This document shows, piece after piece, positions 11,587 to 22,699 of a stretch of 64,000 nt of DNA; within the stretch, counting starts at the first letter, position 1; every line of letters starts with the position of its first letter. The notes beneath the pieces are model-generated. The model saw only the letters and a list, made by a program, of their open reading frames with translations. It was not told the origin of the DNA and searched no databases. Source of the stretch: Xanthostigma xanthostigma (lineage: Eukaryota > Arthropoda > Insecta > Raphidioptera > Raphidiidae); the NCBI GenBank assembly GCA_963575645.1, contig OY754467.1:992001-1056000 (forward strand). The letters are read 5' to 3'. The position numbers and the translations under genes were made by a program.

Positions 11587-12134
11587 ATCTTCTTCGATGT
11601 ATTATAAACACAACAGTATCAACTTATTGTAACGTATTCACACAGCTGGAAGTTTTAGGGTTTTTGCCTTGTGACCAAATTATGTACACAAAGCACACAA
11701 TATCACGTATGTATAAAATATAGATATATATGCCGTGCCGGTAAAGAAAAGACCGCCGAACGCCGGAAAATGCCACGGCTTTCCGAAACAAATCCAGCGA
11801 AATTGAAACATCCTCGGTTTTCAACCGCTTTTGTTTAAACACGATACACAATGAAAAACCTCTCCTTCAAACAATCGTTCCTCTAAAGCGGTTTTCCTAT
11901 TAGAAAATAAAACAATCGGAAAATCTTACACCTTTTGAAATATCCCGAAAGATACATAAAAATAATTCAGTTTAAAAATTTGTCAAATAATCTTCGAACC
12001 CTTGTCAAAGACTGACGTAAAAGAAAAACAAAACACGAACGCGGAAGAAAAATATATAGGTGATACATAACCTCAATTCTTTTAAGCCGAATATTAAAAG
12101 TAGAACTGAAGTGTTTTCAATCCGTGGAAACTAT
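11587..12134. other. No gene recognised
   Basis: AT-rich sequence without a supported exon or bounded repeat. Confidence 0.45.
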
Positions 12135-12360
12135 TTTCAACTTTTCTACATTCTAAAATCTTTGATTAACGTCTGAATAGACTCTTCAAATAAATACAAT
12201 TGTCGACCAATTTTTCTCAGACCAATATATTGACAAAAAATAAAAATAACAAATCAATACAACATAAGATGACGTTTCGATCCGGCTTTGGATCTTCTTC
12301 AGAAAAATCTAAAAATATAAAAATTAATTAGTATTAAATTATTAATTATTATCTAATTAC
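12135..12360 (-). repeat. Hairpin-motif element H1
   Basis: One of a family of AT-rich elements carrying 'GTCGACCAATTTTTC' and a conserved hairpin. On the minus strand at 12274-12302 it shows CTGAAGAA, stem GATCC, a 6-nt loop, stem GGATC, then GAAAC. Related copies are at 20440-20600, 27950-28187 and 28997-29150. The class is uncertain; the hairpin resembles a hammerhead-ribozyme core, a feature reported from Penelope-like retroelements. Confidence 0.6.
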
Positions 12361-12679
12361 ACGAATGATGATGTTTGAAGGAATCAAACAAATTAATGAG
12401 AAAAATTGGTCGACAGTCTTAGATCAATCCGGAAAAAAAAACTTTACTAAAAACTTGAAACTGCGTGACTTAGATCGGTTGAAAATACACGTTAACACTG
12501 CAGAAAAACATGTAAAACTAGACGTCTCGTTCGGCTTAATATTTCACCCAGCTTTTGACATAAACCTGATTCCAATCCTAAATCAAAAGACATTTTGGAA
12601 TCCGGGGTGCAGCAGAAAAAGGAGATTTTGTTTAGTGGGCCAGTACGTCCCTGCGAGCACACGCCATGTATAAAAAGAA

Positions 12680-13860
12680 AATTATAAAGTATTCATTACT
12701 TGTCTAATAAAAAATGTCTCCTTGCTGAAAGCTTAGCGGCTGTATATATGATGACACCTCGCGTATGTCAAGAGAGGGGGGGGGGGGCTTTTAGGGTGGA
12801 ATGACACCGTTTAAAACAAAACAGACGATTGAGTACCTTCGTTTTTACATCGAGTGTAAATCTCTTCGAAAAATAGAGCAATAGTACTATGGCCACTTTG
12901 CAAGTATCTGAGATGCCTTCAAAGTATTTCAGATGCCTGTAGACAGTTTTGAGCTGTATCTTCATTTTCGGATAAAGATACATCAAAACGTCCTTATAGG
13001 CTGTGTGACGGAGCCTACTAGCGCCGCTAGTGGGTAATAGAGAATTATTTAACTCATATATTTATGGAAATTACGACATATTTCTATGGTGATAAGTGAA
13101 AAACTTTAGTTGGCCATTATGTGTAAAAAAAAAATGTAATAAGGAATGATTTTATGACGAAACATAATTACCTTACTACACTAAGTGAGGTTAAGAAAGC
13201 AAATTTATTGAAAGCTGAATTAAAACCTCTGTCTGCTAAACAATACAGAAGAATAAATCGCTTTGATATAATAAGTATAATTGATGTGGAAAAGTTAATT
13301 AAAAAACGCAAAGTTGATTCCAATGCCATACTAGTACTGTCCGTTCAAAAATGGACAGAACTAGTTTTGTCCAATTGAAAATGCGCAAAACTAGTTTTTT
13401 ACTTACAGTGGTCGAGTGGCCCCTGGTGCCAATAAGTCTGTGCATCCCTGCATTAGACACTTCCTAGTACAACAGCCTTACAAGATGTCCGGTTTCATAT
13501 AAAGAAATCCAAGAGGAAAAGAAGGAAAAGAATAAATAGCACATAGAAATGATGGTTGATGCGCTGAACACATCCTCTAGCTGGACTTTTTCGCTTGCAT
13601 TTCACAAGCAAGCATAATATTCGAGCAATATTTCCACGACTCCGTGCGCGCGTCGAAGCAAAATCCTTCACAGAACGCCAAACAGTTTTTGGGAAGAGAA
13701 ATTTGCCTCGACGTTCGATATTGCCGCCAGCCTCGTTCACGACCATCTCAAATCTTCTTGATTATCTAGGCCGTGGTCCATCGGTATTTCTACATGAAGT
13801 TTCGTCTACAGCTCCACGTGTTTTGCAAATCTGCAGCTTTTTAAGACACTCAACGATTTT
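12680..13860. other. No gene recognised
   Basis: Contains short open frames (for example 13154-13378) that I could not match to any family. A G-run is present near 12776-12787. Confidence 0.4.
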
Positions 13861-13879
13861 TGGCTCGTTTTATATTAAC

Positions 13880-14170
13880 CGAACTTATAGAAAAAATCAA
13901 GCTGAATCCGCAACCCTGTATAATATGAGCGTTTATTTATATTATTTGAGAATAACTTAAAAACGCCATCACTTCTAAACGAATAATGATACAGATGTGG
14001 GAGTGGTCGGAATCGATTCAGCGTGATTTTTTTAACTGTCATAGCTGCTAAACTAATCGGTATACGAATTTGCGCTTAGGCCTTATCGATTCAGTGTACT
14101 TTTTTCTATATTAAGAAACTTGACATTAAACAGATCTGAGATATTTTTATATTTTTCCAAATATCGTGAA
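13880..14170 (+). repeat. Dispersed repeat family E, copy 1
   Basis: 'CTAAACTAATCGGTATACG', 'TTGCGCTTAGGCC' and 'CAGATCTGAGATATTTTT' recur in the same order at 17397-17620. No terminal structure was identified. Confidence 0.55.
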
Positions 14171-14722
14171 GCCCCGAGATTTGGAACAGTGTCAGCCGTA
14201 AACGGTTACGCGCTTGGATTACACCTCTTATCGCTACAGCTATACGATTTCAGACAAATTTGGTACTCACTGTGTATTAAAGAGATTAAATTTGAATATT
14301 GTCACGGCTTAGGGAAATGCCAGTGTTTCGAGAAATAGGAGTTGGTCAGTAGGGCAATGTACACAGGGTACGGAATTGATGCATACGATGTTGTTACACC
14401 CCGAGGCAACTTTATAATTGGCTGCTGGCGGAGACAATAAGAAAAGAACGCACAGAGAAAGACGGAGAACGACGATTGGTCTTGCAGCTGTGGGACACGT
14501 GACGTCATTTACACCTATGTAATGTCAGTGTGTGTGTGTGTGTTTTTCGGACGCAGGGCCGGGATCAAAGTCTCCCTTCAATAATGAAAAAAAAAACTGG
14601 CCAAGGGCGCGTCCGGGATACACATGGTAGCTTACCGCAGTGTACCTACGTATGGCGTTATGAGGGTCGCAATCGTTGCTTGACAAACACCATACCCTAA
14701 CCTAGACATGTGTCAATGCAAT

Positions 14723-15064
14723 AGAATAATAATAATGCGTTTAACGTCAGTTTCTCGACTTTAATGTCAGAACAGACGCCATTCGCATCATTACTATTTT
14801 CCAACTATCACACTTCCCGTTATTTTCTACATTATTAAACTTCCACTCAATTAATAGCAATAGAAATTTTAGGACATTAGGATAAGGTAGGCAAATTTTG
14901 AGCATAGCTAATCGGCCATGGCCTTGAATAAGGAACCATCTCGATATTTATCTGGAATTATTGAGGGAAACCGTGGAAAACCTCGACAAGATGGCCGGTA
15001 CAGGAATTACCGTTTCTCGGCGAGAGACAACAGGAAAAAGTCCCAGTCACATCTGCCCCCGCCG
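14723..15064 (-). mobile_element. tRNA-derived SINE (family B), 5'-truncated copy
   Basis: The antisense tail is (AAT)n at 14727-14739, followed by 'GCGTTTAACGTCAGTTTCTC'. The body matches the intact SINE at 18879-19311 back to 'TCTCTCGCCGAGAAACGG'. The tRNA-like head is missing. Confidence 0.75.
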
Positions 15065-15198
15065 GGTTATTACAATATGTTGACACGGTTTTGTAGAAGT
15101 CGAATATCCGTGCGTTATTGTTTAAAATCACTTTGAAGCCTTCCGCAAAAACCAAGCAGTTCTAATAACGTCACAGCTCGTAACGTAATAGCTCCATT

Positions 15199-15708
15199 TA
15201 CGCACGCGATACATAATAGTTATTAGCGTAACTAGTAGTCTAAGTCATTCATCGCGCTGACAGGTCATGACTTAGCCTACAAGTTGCGCCCATAATTTTA
15301 TTCAACAATTGCGCGTTATTCATGTTTTAATTATAATGAGATGTTGTAAATATGTATCTATTTATTTCTTTATAAAAAAAACTGTCAATACTAACAGCAC
15401 CAAACAGCACGATTCAATGTTTTGGTTTGAGGTTAGCCGGTTATGAATATGTTATGAATATGTCGAAAACATTCGGCCTCTCAATTTTAGTCTCAATGGG
15501 TAACAACAGGGAGTTGTTGTTACCTACTATTTCGTTACGACTCAGAAAATAGTTACGTTTATTTTAATTACTCCACAATGGCCGAGCTAGTAGGAATCTT
15601 CATTGAGTTATGACAAGTAATTGTCACCAGTAGGTAAATGGCTATTTAGGGTTCGGTTTTTAGGCATGATAAAACATGAATAACGCGCATGAGTTGAATA
15701 AACTATAA
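15199..15708 (-). mobile_element. Element G, copy 1 (inverted relative to copy in NUDT21 intron 4)
   Basis: This about 500-bp sequence is the reverse complement of 59912-60391. Its interior carries inverted blocks around 'CGCGTTATTCATGTTTTA' near 15312 and 'TAAAACATGAATAACGCG' near 15669. No target duplication was identified and no reading frame is present. Confidence 0.75.
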
Positions 15709-15990
15709 TATTTCATAATATAGCACGTCATACGTGACAAAAATCTAATTAAAAACAGTTTGAAACGTACGAACGCTTCGTCGCGAGAGATATCCCTTAG
15801 GTAATCCGAATTGCGGTTATGCCGACTGAAGCCGACGAGAGTTCGTGTCGCATCCCTCTTAATCTCATTTAAATACTACAAAACAATACGCTCGGTCCTC
15901 CGCCTCCCTGCGCTCCGCCCCGACGCCGACATCGTCTACCGCATTCAAATATCGTATATATATTATATTAGCTACCTATATATATGTTAC

Positions 15991-16080
15991 GGTCAATGTC
16001 CGGAATACGGGCAATGTCGACATTGACCGATCAATGTCGACAATGCCCGAGCCACATCGGGCAATGTCCGAAATCGGACA
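15991..16080. repeat. Cluster of interleaved palindromes
   Basis: 'GGTCAATGTC' is mirrored by 'GACATTGACC', and 'GGGCAATGTC' by 'GACAATGCCC', repeated several times in 90 bp. The segment could fold into alternative hairpins. Function unknown. Confidence 0.5.
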
Positions 16081-16204
16081 AGGTTCAAAGAATATGAAAC
16101 GCTGACATATTTTAATTGTATCTTTATCATAATAAGTTATCATTAACGCTTTATGAAATTTTTATCACTGATCTCAACTATTGAAGAATATATTTTTTAA
16201 GGTA

Positions 16205-16345
16205 GCCCATCTCTTTCCTCGCCATCTAATCTATCTCCTTGCCAAACTTTATCGAAATCTGTTCAGCGATTTAGGCGTGAAAAGATAACAGACAGACAGA
16301 CAGAGAAACTTTCGCATTTATAATATTAAAGCATATAGATTTGCA
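16205..16345 (+). repeat. LINE/SINE-like 3' end
   Basis: Shows 'TTTATCGAAATCTGTTCAGC', a GACAGACAGACAGA run and 'TTTCGCATTTATAATATTAA'. This combination is a common 3' end of short retroelements in lepidopteran genomes, from general knowledge. No coding part remains. Confidence 0.55.
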
Positions 16346-16359
16346 TGAACGAAACTTAA

Positions 16360-16997
16360 GGAAGTACCCTCGATAAATGAATTAACAAACAGAAAATTAC
16401 GAAAATTTGCAAATATGTCAAAACCTTTTCAAAAATGACTCAGTTAAATTTTTGTGATTAATATGGAGTCTTATGGAAATCTGTGATTTTGATGCACTCC
16501 ATCATTTATTACGTTGGAATTGACAAACAGATTTTGATAAAATTTTCAGGAAATATAAACGAATATTCTATGAACATTTTTCTTTTTCCAAAACGTATAA
16601 AGCTTGCTTATGTTAATAGAAATAACTAAAACAAAGCCGAGCTTTTTAGCAATTCATAAACATGGCAACACCGCAATATTATAGTTTGTGGCGCGTCATT
16701 CAAAGGTAAGTTACGAAACTGCAGCAGTTTTGATATCGTAAAAACATACGTACATTGAGTAAATGCTAAAAGCATAGTATTCCAAAAAAATGATAGTATA
16801 TTATTATTTCCGAAATGACAGGAATAAAGAAAAGCATTTTCATAAATTAATGCGAATTTGACACCGCGTGCTGACTTATGCTGCGTACATAAGCACTTGT
16901 AACTATGGCAAGGCATGCGATGTTGCCAAATTATATACTACGTTACTCAAGTAGAAGACTGAAATTCTTTGACTTACTGCGTACCGAGGGTACTTCC
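16360..16997. mobile_element. piggyBac-like non-autonomous element
   Basis: The terminal inverted repeats GGAAGTACCCTCG and CGAGGGTACTTCC lie directly inside two TTAA tetranucleotides (16356-16359 and 16998-17001), which is the piggyBac target site. The 638-bp interior has no recognisable transposase. Confidence 0.75.
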
Positions 16998-17396
16998 TTA
17001 ACTCCCCCGAGCAATAACAAATCTTGCGATTAAAATATGTCCGATTGCGCAGTAAGCCGCGAACTGGACAATGAATCAAAGAGTGCTTTGAATTTATTAT
17101 GCATGACGCAATTGCTAGACACGATGTTCAGTTATTATTTCTATGCGCGTGCACCGAATGTTTTATTTTGTTTTATAATTTGTTCGTGATAATATTTGGT
17201 GATGGTCAAATTTGTAAGCACAACAAATAGAAAGTAAATGGGCCATGGTCTCAAGACATAAAAGTAGCCGATTATGTAATAAGTTATGGCTTAAGTAAGA
17301 AGGGGGAACCCTTCTTACAAAATTGAAAAATTTTGTAAAATAAATTCGCTCTGATTCGTTTGATATTATGCATACTTACAGAAAAAGTCACTCTGA

Positions 17397-17620
17397 CTCG
17401 ATTCCGACCATCCGCAACCTTGTATCTCTTTTAGTTTCGGAGATATAGCCTTTTTAAACTGCTTAAATTTTTATACATTTTAAACCGTCACAGCGTCTAA
17501 ACTAATCGAGATGCGAATTTACGCTTAGGCCTAATCATTTCAGCGTACTTCTTTACATAAGTCACGGTAATATTAAGCAGATCTGAGATATTTTTATATT
17601 TTTCGAAATATAGCAAGACA
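17397..17620 (+). repeat. Dispersed repeat family E, copy 2
   Basis: Matches 13980-14170 in 'TCTAAACTAATCG', 'TTACGCTTAGGCC' and 'CAGATCTGAGATATTTTT'. Confidence 0.55.
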
Positions 17621-17819
17621 TCATTATATATTTTTATGTTCTAAAACCCAATTGATGATTGGTTTTAATTTATTATTTTATTGATGCAAGAATTTTGTCT
17701 AACATTATTTCAACTTACATTACGATATGACAATAATAATTTTATTTTGAGTATGTCAAGATCTAGTATTTTATGGTAAGGTTAAGATAAGGTTGTAATA
17801 ATTTTGTATTTATTTGTGA

Positions 17820-17915
17820 GATTCATTAGTATTAGGTAATGTTTGTAGATCGCCTGATGAAGTGTTAATTACAACACGAAACGTTGCGAAAAATAAAAAT
17901 TTCGTCTCGATAGTT
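17820..17915 (+). ncRNA. Hammerhead-like hairpin motif (H6), candidate
   Basis: CTGATGA at 17854, stem GTGTT, 6-nt loop, stem AACAC, then GAAAC at 17878. Downstream a CGTC at 17903-17906 could close a stem III with the ACG of GAAACG. The next bases (17908-17911) can pair with 17849-17852 as stem I. One extra A lies between CTGATGA and stem II, and the first stem I pair is a mismatch. The core layout matches a hammerhead ribozyme on paper; activity is untested. Confidence 0.35.
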
Positions 17916-18017
17916 TTCTATGATCCTTCTTCCTCTAAAAACAACAACTTACTATATCATCATCCAGGATCTCACACACTTAAATATAGTGAATCTGTTC
18001 ATGTTTTCACAAAGCAG

Positions 18018-18070
18018 CCGAAGCTAGCGAGGAATCTAGCGGCAAATCCAACCTCGTGTGCAGTAACCTT
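18018..18070 (+). mobile_element. Terminal fragment of the MITE found whole at 54759-55146
   Basis: 'GAATCTAGCGGCAAAT' followed by 'CTCGTGTGCAGTAACCTT' matches the right end of the element in NUDT21 intron 2. Confidence 0.5.
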
Positions 18071-18487
18071 TACTATCAAGTAGCGCCCAAAGAGGTTTTA
18101 CTTCAAAAACATTTTCAGTGTGTAGTAGAACTTCAAGATGACTTTTCCCGGTTTTTCGAATCATCCTGTAAAAAAGTTTGCGCGAGGACAGGCGTTATTT
18201 ATTATGGTATAAGAGATGATACACTTTCGCACGTCAAAGTGCGGAATTAGCCGTCAGCAGCGATCCTATCGAGCCGACAACTAACTAAGGCATCACAACG
18301 TTATCTGGGCTTCTAATCTGAACCAAAATTAATATGGCTTACTCTCTTATGACAGGTCTATCTCAGTGCTCTCATTATTCATTATTCCCAGCTAGAGATA
18401 AACTCTAACATTAGGCAAGACTTAAATCCACCTCAAAAACACAAAAAATACAGTCCTGCACTTATGTATATAGGCGGCACAGTTTTT

Positions 18488-18535
18488 ATGCACGGGACGG
18501 GCACGCCTTGCACTGTTTCATTGCTTTGCCGCTCC
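18488..18535 (+). repeat. Dispersed repeat fragment
   Basis: 'GTTTCATTGCTTTGCCGCTC' with preceding 'AGTTTTTATGC' recurs inverted at 43016-43072. Confidence 0.45.
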
Positions 18536-18878
18536 AATTAAGTTATGCAATCAACAGAACAATTTTAATATGTTACCTATCGGATATTTCATACATTCAA
18601 CTATTTTTTTTTTTTTTTAATTTTGAAATCTATTTTTATAGTAATTAATTATTGAAAATTGGATTTTTAATACATAAGAGAAAATCAAATTTGCTCTGGA
18701 TAAAATTTTGAAAAAACGATTATTCTAAAGTTTGATCCTTTTGGATAAAAATTAAAAAAATAATAATTTTCATGACGCGTAATTTCAGGAGAATTTTACT
18801 GTCAAACTAGTTGCCAGTCATGTTTGGACTATATCTGTCTTTGTCAAACACACTATACGCACTATACTGCGCTGTAAT

Positions 18879-19311
18879 AACCGAGCGGCGTGGCGTAGCG
18901 GTGAGAGCACTAGACTCGCATTCCTCCGAGGTACCGGGTTCGAATCCTAGCGGAGGCTGCAGATGTGGCTGGGACTTTTTCTGCTGCCTCTCGCCGAGAA
19001 ACGGTAATTCCCGCACCGGCCATCTTGTTGAGGTTTTCCATGGTTAAATATCGAGATGGTTCCTTATTCAAGGCCATGGCCGATTACCTGTCAAACTCCT
19101 ATGCTCAAAATTTGCCTACCTTATCCTAATGTCCTAAAATTCCTTCATTCGCCCATTGCTATTAATTAAGTGGAAGTTGAAAAAAGTAGAAAATAACGTG
19201 ATAGATGGAAAAATAGATAGATAGATAGATGGAAAATAGTAATGGTGCGAATGGCGTCTGTTATGACATTAAAGTCGAGAAACGGACGTTAAACGCATTA
19301 TTATTATTATT
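18879..19311 (+). mobile_element. Intact tRNA-derived SINE (family B) with 13-bp target duplication
   Basis: ACTGCGCTGTAAT flanks the element exactly on both sides (18866-18878 and 19312-19324). The head (about 18887-18957) is tRNA-like, with an A box TGGCGTAGCGGTGAGAGC and a B box GGTTCGAATCC, which serve as an internal Pol III promoter. The body carries 'TCTCGCCGAGAAACGG' and 'AAGGCCATGGCCGATTA', and the 3' end is (TTA)n. Truncated copies are at 14723-15064 and 27281-27424. Confidence 0.9.
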
Positions 19312-19324
19312 ACTGCGCTGTAAT

Positions 19325-20320
19325 CAAATTAAGTCTAATGTTTATTTGTTATCAAACATTGAATTTTATGTACCTAAGTTAAATAGATCAAAAAATAATT
19401 GCAAAAATTGTTCATGACACCGAATAAACATGATGATAAAATTAATTACAAACGAAAAAAAATCAATAGCAAAAGTTCAAAGTTCATAATTTCACATATT
19501 GGATGCCGCTATTAGTTCTGCTTGACCCCTAGAGGTAAAACAAGCAAGCGCGTACCAGTGGCGTAGCGTGCAGGCGGGGGCAAAATAATTTATTGGTATC
19601 GTCAAGAGAAATTGGAACTCCTGGCAGATGTGAGACACAAAATTTAAGCAAAATTCCAGTAACTAAATATCGCCCTGCAACTAAATTTAACCCTGTCGTC
19701 TAGTTGTCGCCATTAACAAAAGCCAAGTTATAATCCAACGCATATAGATACACAAAGCAAGCGTTATACGAAATACTAGTGCTAACTAAATTTTGTCCTG
19801 TTATTTAGACGCCGCCTTCAACTAAATGCGTGTTCAATGCAACGCACATAAACGTAACGTCGTCCCATAAAAGTGTCGCGCCAATTGAACAGTTTCACTC
19901 CCAACCAAACGCGCCATTAAAAAAAATTACATACGCCATTTTGTCTTTCAACTGCTGATGTACAATACAGTACATAATATTATGTACAAAATGAAACAAG
20001 CGTGGTGCGATACAAGCTCCCTCTTGGTAGTGGGGCCAGTCTGGCACATGCCGTGTTGTAGCAACATGGTCCCAGTTCCGACGAGCGAGTGGACTGGGAC
20101 CAGTGGGGTTTGCGGATTGGGACTGGTGTAAATAAAAGCGCGTCGCTTTCGACCCTAATTGAATTGAACTAAATGCGGCGTGGTCAACATCGAAACGACA
20201 GGGGCGCACATTCAACAGGCGAATATTTCTCTCGCAAAACGCAACATAAAAAAAAATTACGAGTCGCCGCGGGAAGCCTGGCATAAATTTAAGCTTGCCA
20301 AATAAGAAACTTTCAGTTTA
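19325..20320. other. No gene recognised
   Basis: A segment near 19670-19830 repeats 'AACTAAAT' with 'CGCC' phrases and looks like a decayed repeat. An open frame on the minus strand at 19895-20284 has no recognisable family. Confidence 0.4.
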
Positions 20321-20324
20321 AAAG

Positions 20325-20400
20325 TCCTATGGGCACTCTACGGACACTTAATAAAGCCCTATGGACCCTCTACGGACACTTCCTAAAGCCCTACGGACAC
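20325..20400 (+). repeat. Short minisatellite
   Basis: About two units of 37-38 bp contain 'CTCTACGGACACTT' and 'AAAGCCCTA'. Confidence 0.55.
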
Positions 20401-20439
20401 AAGCGTATAGAAAAATTCGAAGAAAAGCTTAATGGAAAG

Positions 20440-20600
20440 TTTCAATAAATAAAATTATCGACCAATTTTTCAGACAATATATTAACAAAAAAAATATATA
20501 ATTTATACATAAACATTTCGATCCGGATTTGGATCTTCTTCAGAACTGATCTACAAATATAAAAAGTAATTAATATTTAGTTTCTATTTATTTTTAATGA
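20440..20600 (-). repeat. Hairpin-motif element H2
   Basis: Carries 'AATAAAATTATCGACCAAT' and, on the minus strand at 20516-20543, CTGAAGAA, stem GATCC, loop, stem GGATC, then GAAAT. The final base differs from the GAAAC of other copies. Confidence 0.6.
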
Positions 20601-20994
20601 AATTCGTGAAAGATTTTTTAATATTGAAATATTGAAAAAATAATAGAAATAACGTGTATAACATGTATTTCAAAGAATTATGCAAAATTCCACTCAAAAT
20701 TTCGTAAAAAACGCCCCTTCCGAATAGCCGTGAACATGGACGCAGACCTACTGTAAAATAAAACGCAACGAAAAAATCTGACAATCGGACATCGCGGTTG
20801 GCCACGACTAACACATCAAATATACTGCAAGCCCGAGCTCTCTGTTACGTCACAGTATAATAAAGCCCGCGAGATAGCTCCGATAATTATATTGAATGTT
20901 TATGGAAAATAATTTTTAAACATTCCGTCACTATTCCGTGGCGAAACTATGCCGAAACGTCAATTCGGATCACGTTTTCAAATTTACATCGCCG

Positions 20995-21135
20995 CACCCG
21001 TCCTCCCACCACAGCGCCCGGCACCTCCACCGTCATACCCGTCCTTCCACCACAATACCGGCCCCTCCACCACAATACCGATTCCTCGATTACAATACCC
21101 GTCCTTCCACCACAATCCTGGTCCCTCCACCACGG
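20995..21135 (+). repeat. Pro/Thr-type minisatellite
   Basis: Imperfect repeats of about 18-22 bp built on 'CCTTCCACCACAATACC'. They create proline-rich open frames in two phases, which I treat as an effect of the repeat and not as a gene. Confidence 0.55.
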
Positions 21136-21534
21136 CGCGTTTTGTACACGTTAAAATGCGTAAAAATCCCGAAATTAAATACAGCCGAATCTGTCAGAGC
21201 AAATAATTTTGTGCGCAGGTTTGATTTGGTAAGTGGACTGTACCTATACGTTGAAACTGACCATTAATCAGACTGTACAGTTAAGAGAGCTACCTGGCTC
21301 TCGTAAAATTCGCGTGTTAATAGATAATTAGTTTAATTTCATTGCACGTCATATTTCATGATGACGCGATAATGCGGTGACAGATTCTTTGTTTAGCATC
21401 AAGCGTTTGATAGATTGGAAAAGTCCGACCTGCTGGGTCATTAGCCTACCGCTCCAGGTACCAACTCGACGGACCGCGTCGAAATTCGACGCCGCGAGAA
21501 TATTTGGAAAAAGTATAAAAGAAAGGGGACGTTG

Positions 21535-22180
21535 GTAAAGTGGGGATTGGTACTAGTTCCGGTCAAAAATCACTTTTCAAAAATTTTACAATATCTTTTC
21601 GTTTTGAAGTCCCCCGAATCCAAAAAACATATTTTTGGAAAAACTTTGTGTGTCTGTTAGTCTGTGAACACGATACGGGTCAAATGGATGATTGAATTGA
21701 AACAAAATTTTGAGAGGATGTTTGGTACGCAAATATGAAGAGCCCTATTGTTTTTGGAGAAAATCGGCGCATGTGCAGAAGAGATATAGGCTATGACAGT
21801 GTTTTTTTTATATAATAATGGTGTACTTTTCATAACGGCTTATTATTCTATTTATTTTTTCAAGAAAGTTTCGTTAAATTTTTTTTATTCTAAACTTTAT
21901 AGTTTCGGAATTATTTTGAAACTAAAAAAAAAATCAGCCGCTCTTTTATTTTATGGATCTGTCAGAAATAAACTAGTTCGGCATGCTTTGATTAATTTTT
22001 ACCGACGTAGAACATATTATGCAGGTAACCATGGCAACGAATAGCAAATATCATATTGAATACTAGCCATTACCCGCATCACCTCACGCGATATCAGATA
22101 TTTTATTATCTTTATTATAATCAAATGTCAACATTTTTGAAGTTGGAATGGTCCCGTCGCCCAATTGGCTGGAAATTCTT
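21535..22180 (+). repeat. Dispersed element family D, copy 1
   Basis: Starts around 'GGTACTAGTTCCGGTCAAAA', includes 'GAGCCCTATTGTTTTTGGAG', 'CGGCGCATGTGCAGAAGAG' and 'TTCATAACGGCTTATTATTC', and ends 'AATGGTCCCGTCGCCCAATT'. Related sequence is at 27918-28970, 32283-32540 and 60676-60980. Confidence 0.7.
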
Positions 22181-22210
22181 TAATAATCCGGGGATCACCC
22201 GTGTTCGGAA

Positions 22211-22691
22211 TAGATATGAGCGCCGCGCCGGCGCGCCGTTGCCGCCGACGATTCCCTCCCGCCGCCGCCGCCGTGAAAATGTAACGGCGCGCCGAACGAA
22301 AAGGCATATGTTTAAACGATCAGAAAATGTTGAAAACATATTTTTAAAGACTACTTTATATTTTTTTATGACTTAAAAGAAACATCTTTGTTTTCTCTAA
22401 GATTTATTTTCTTGTTAATTGTTATTAGAACTTTATGACAACGTTGGTTTTTTTCTGCCAATCGAAGTGCCAAAAATATTTTAGCTCTAGGCTAGAAACC
22501 ATTTCCTTATAAAAATAATTTGTGTTAAATAAATAATAATTCTGATTGTTAAACTACATGTTTTGTTTTATTGTATCCTGCCCATCATTAAAAAATGCTC
22601 CTAAGGTCACGCCGCCGACTACGCCGCCGCCGCCGACCTCAAAAAGTCGGCGCACCGCCGCCGTTCCTTTACCCATCGGCGCTCATATCTA
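22211..22691. mobile_element. hAT-like MITE with GC-rich ends
   Basis: Inverted ends TAGATATGAGCGCCG and CGGCGCTCATATCTA are flanked by GTTCGGAA (22203-22210) and GTTCGGAT (22692-22699), a 7/8 matching octamer. Both subterminal regions are rich in CGCCGC. No transposase is seen. Confidence 0.7.
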
Positions 22692-22699
22692 GTTCGGAT

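Noticed and set aside
12365..12673. 102-codon open frame
   Set aside because: No recognisable motif, and it lies directly beside a hairpin-family repeat. It could be a fragment of a transposon protein, but nothing visible supports that.
13154..13378. 74-codon lysine-rich open frame
   Set aside because: Could be part of a transposon or an unknown exon, but there are no splice or family signals to support it.
20938..21267. Proline/threonine-rich open frames in two phases
   Set aside because: They come from the CCACCACAATACC minisatellite; two overlapping frames with similar composition point to repeat-driven openness.
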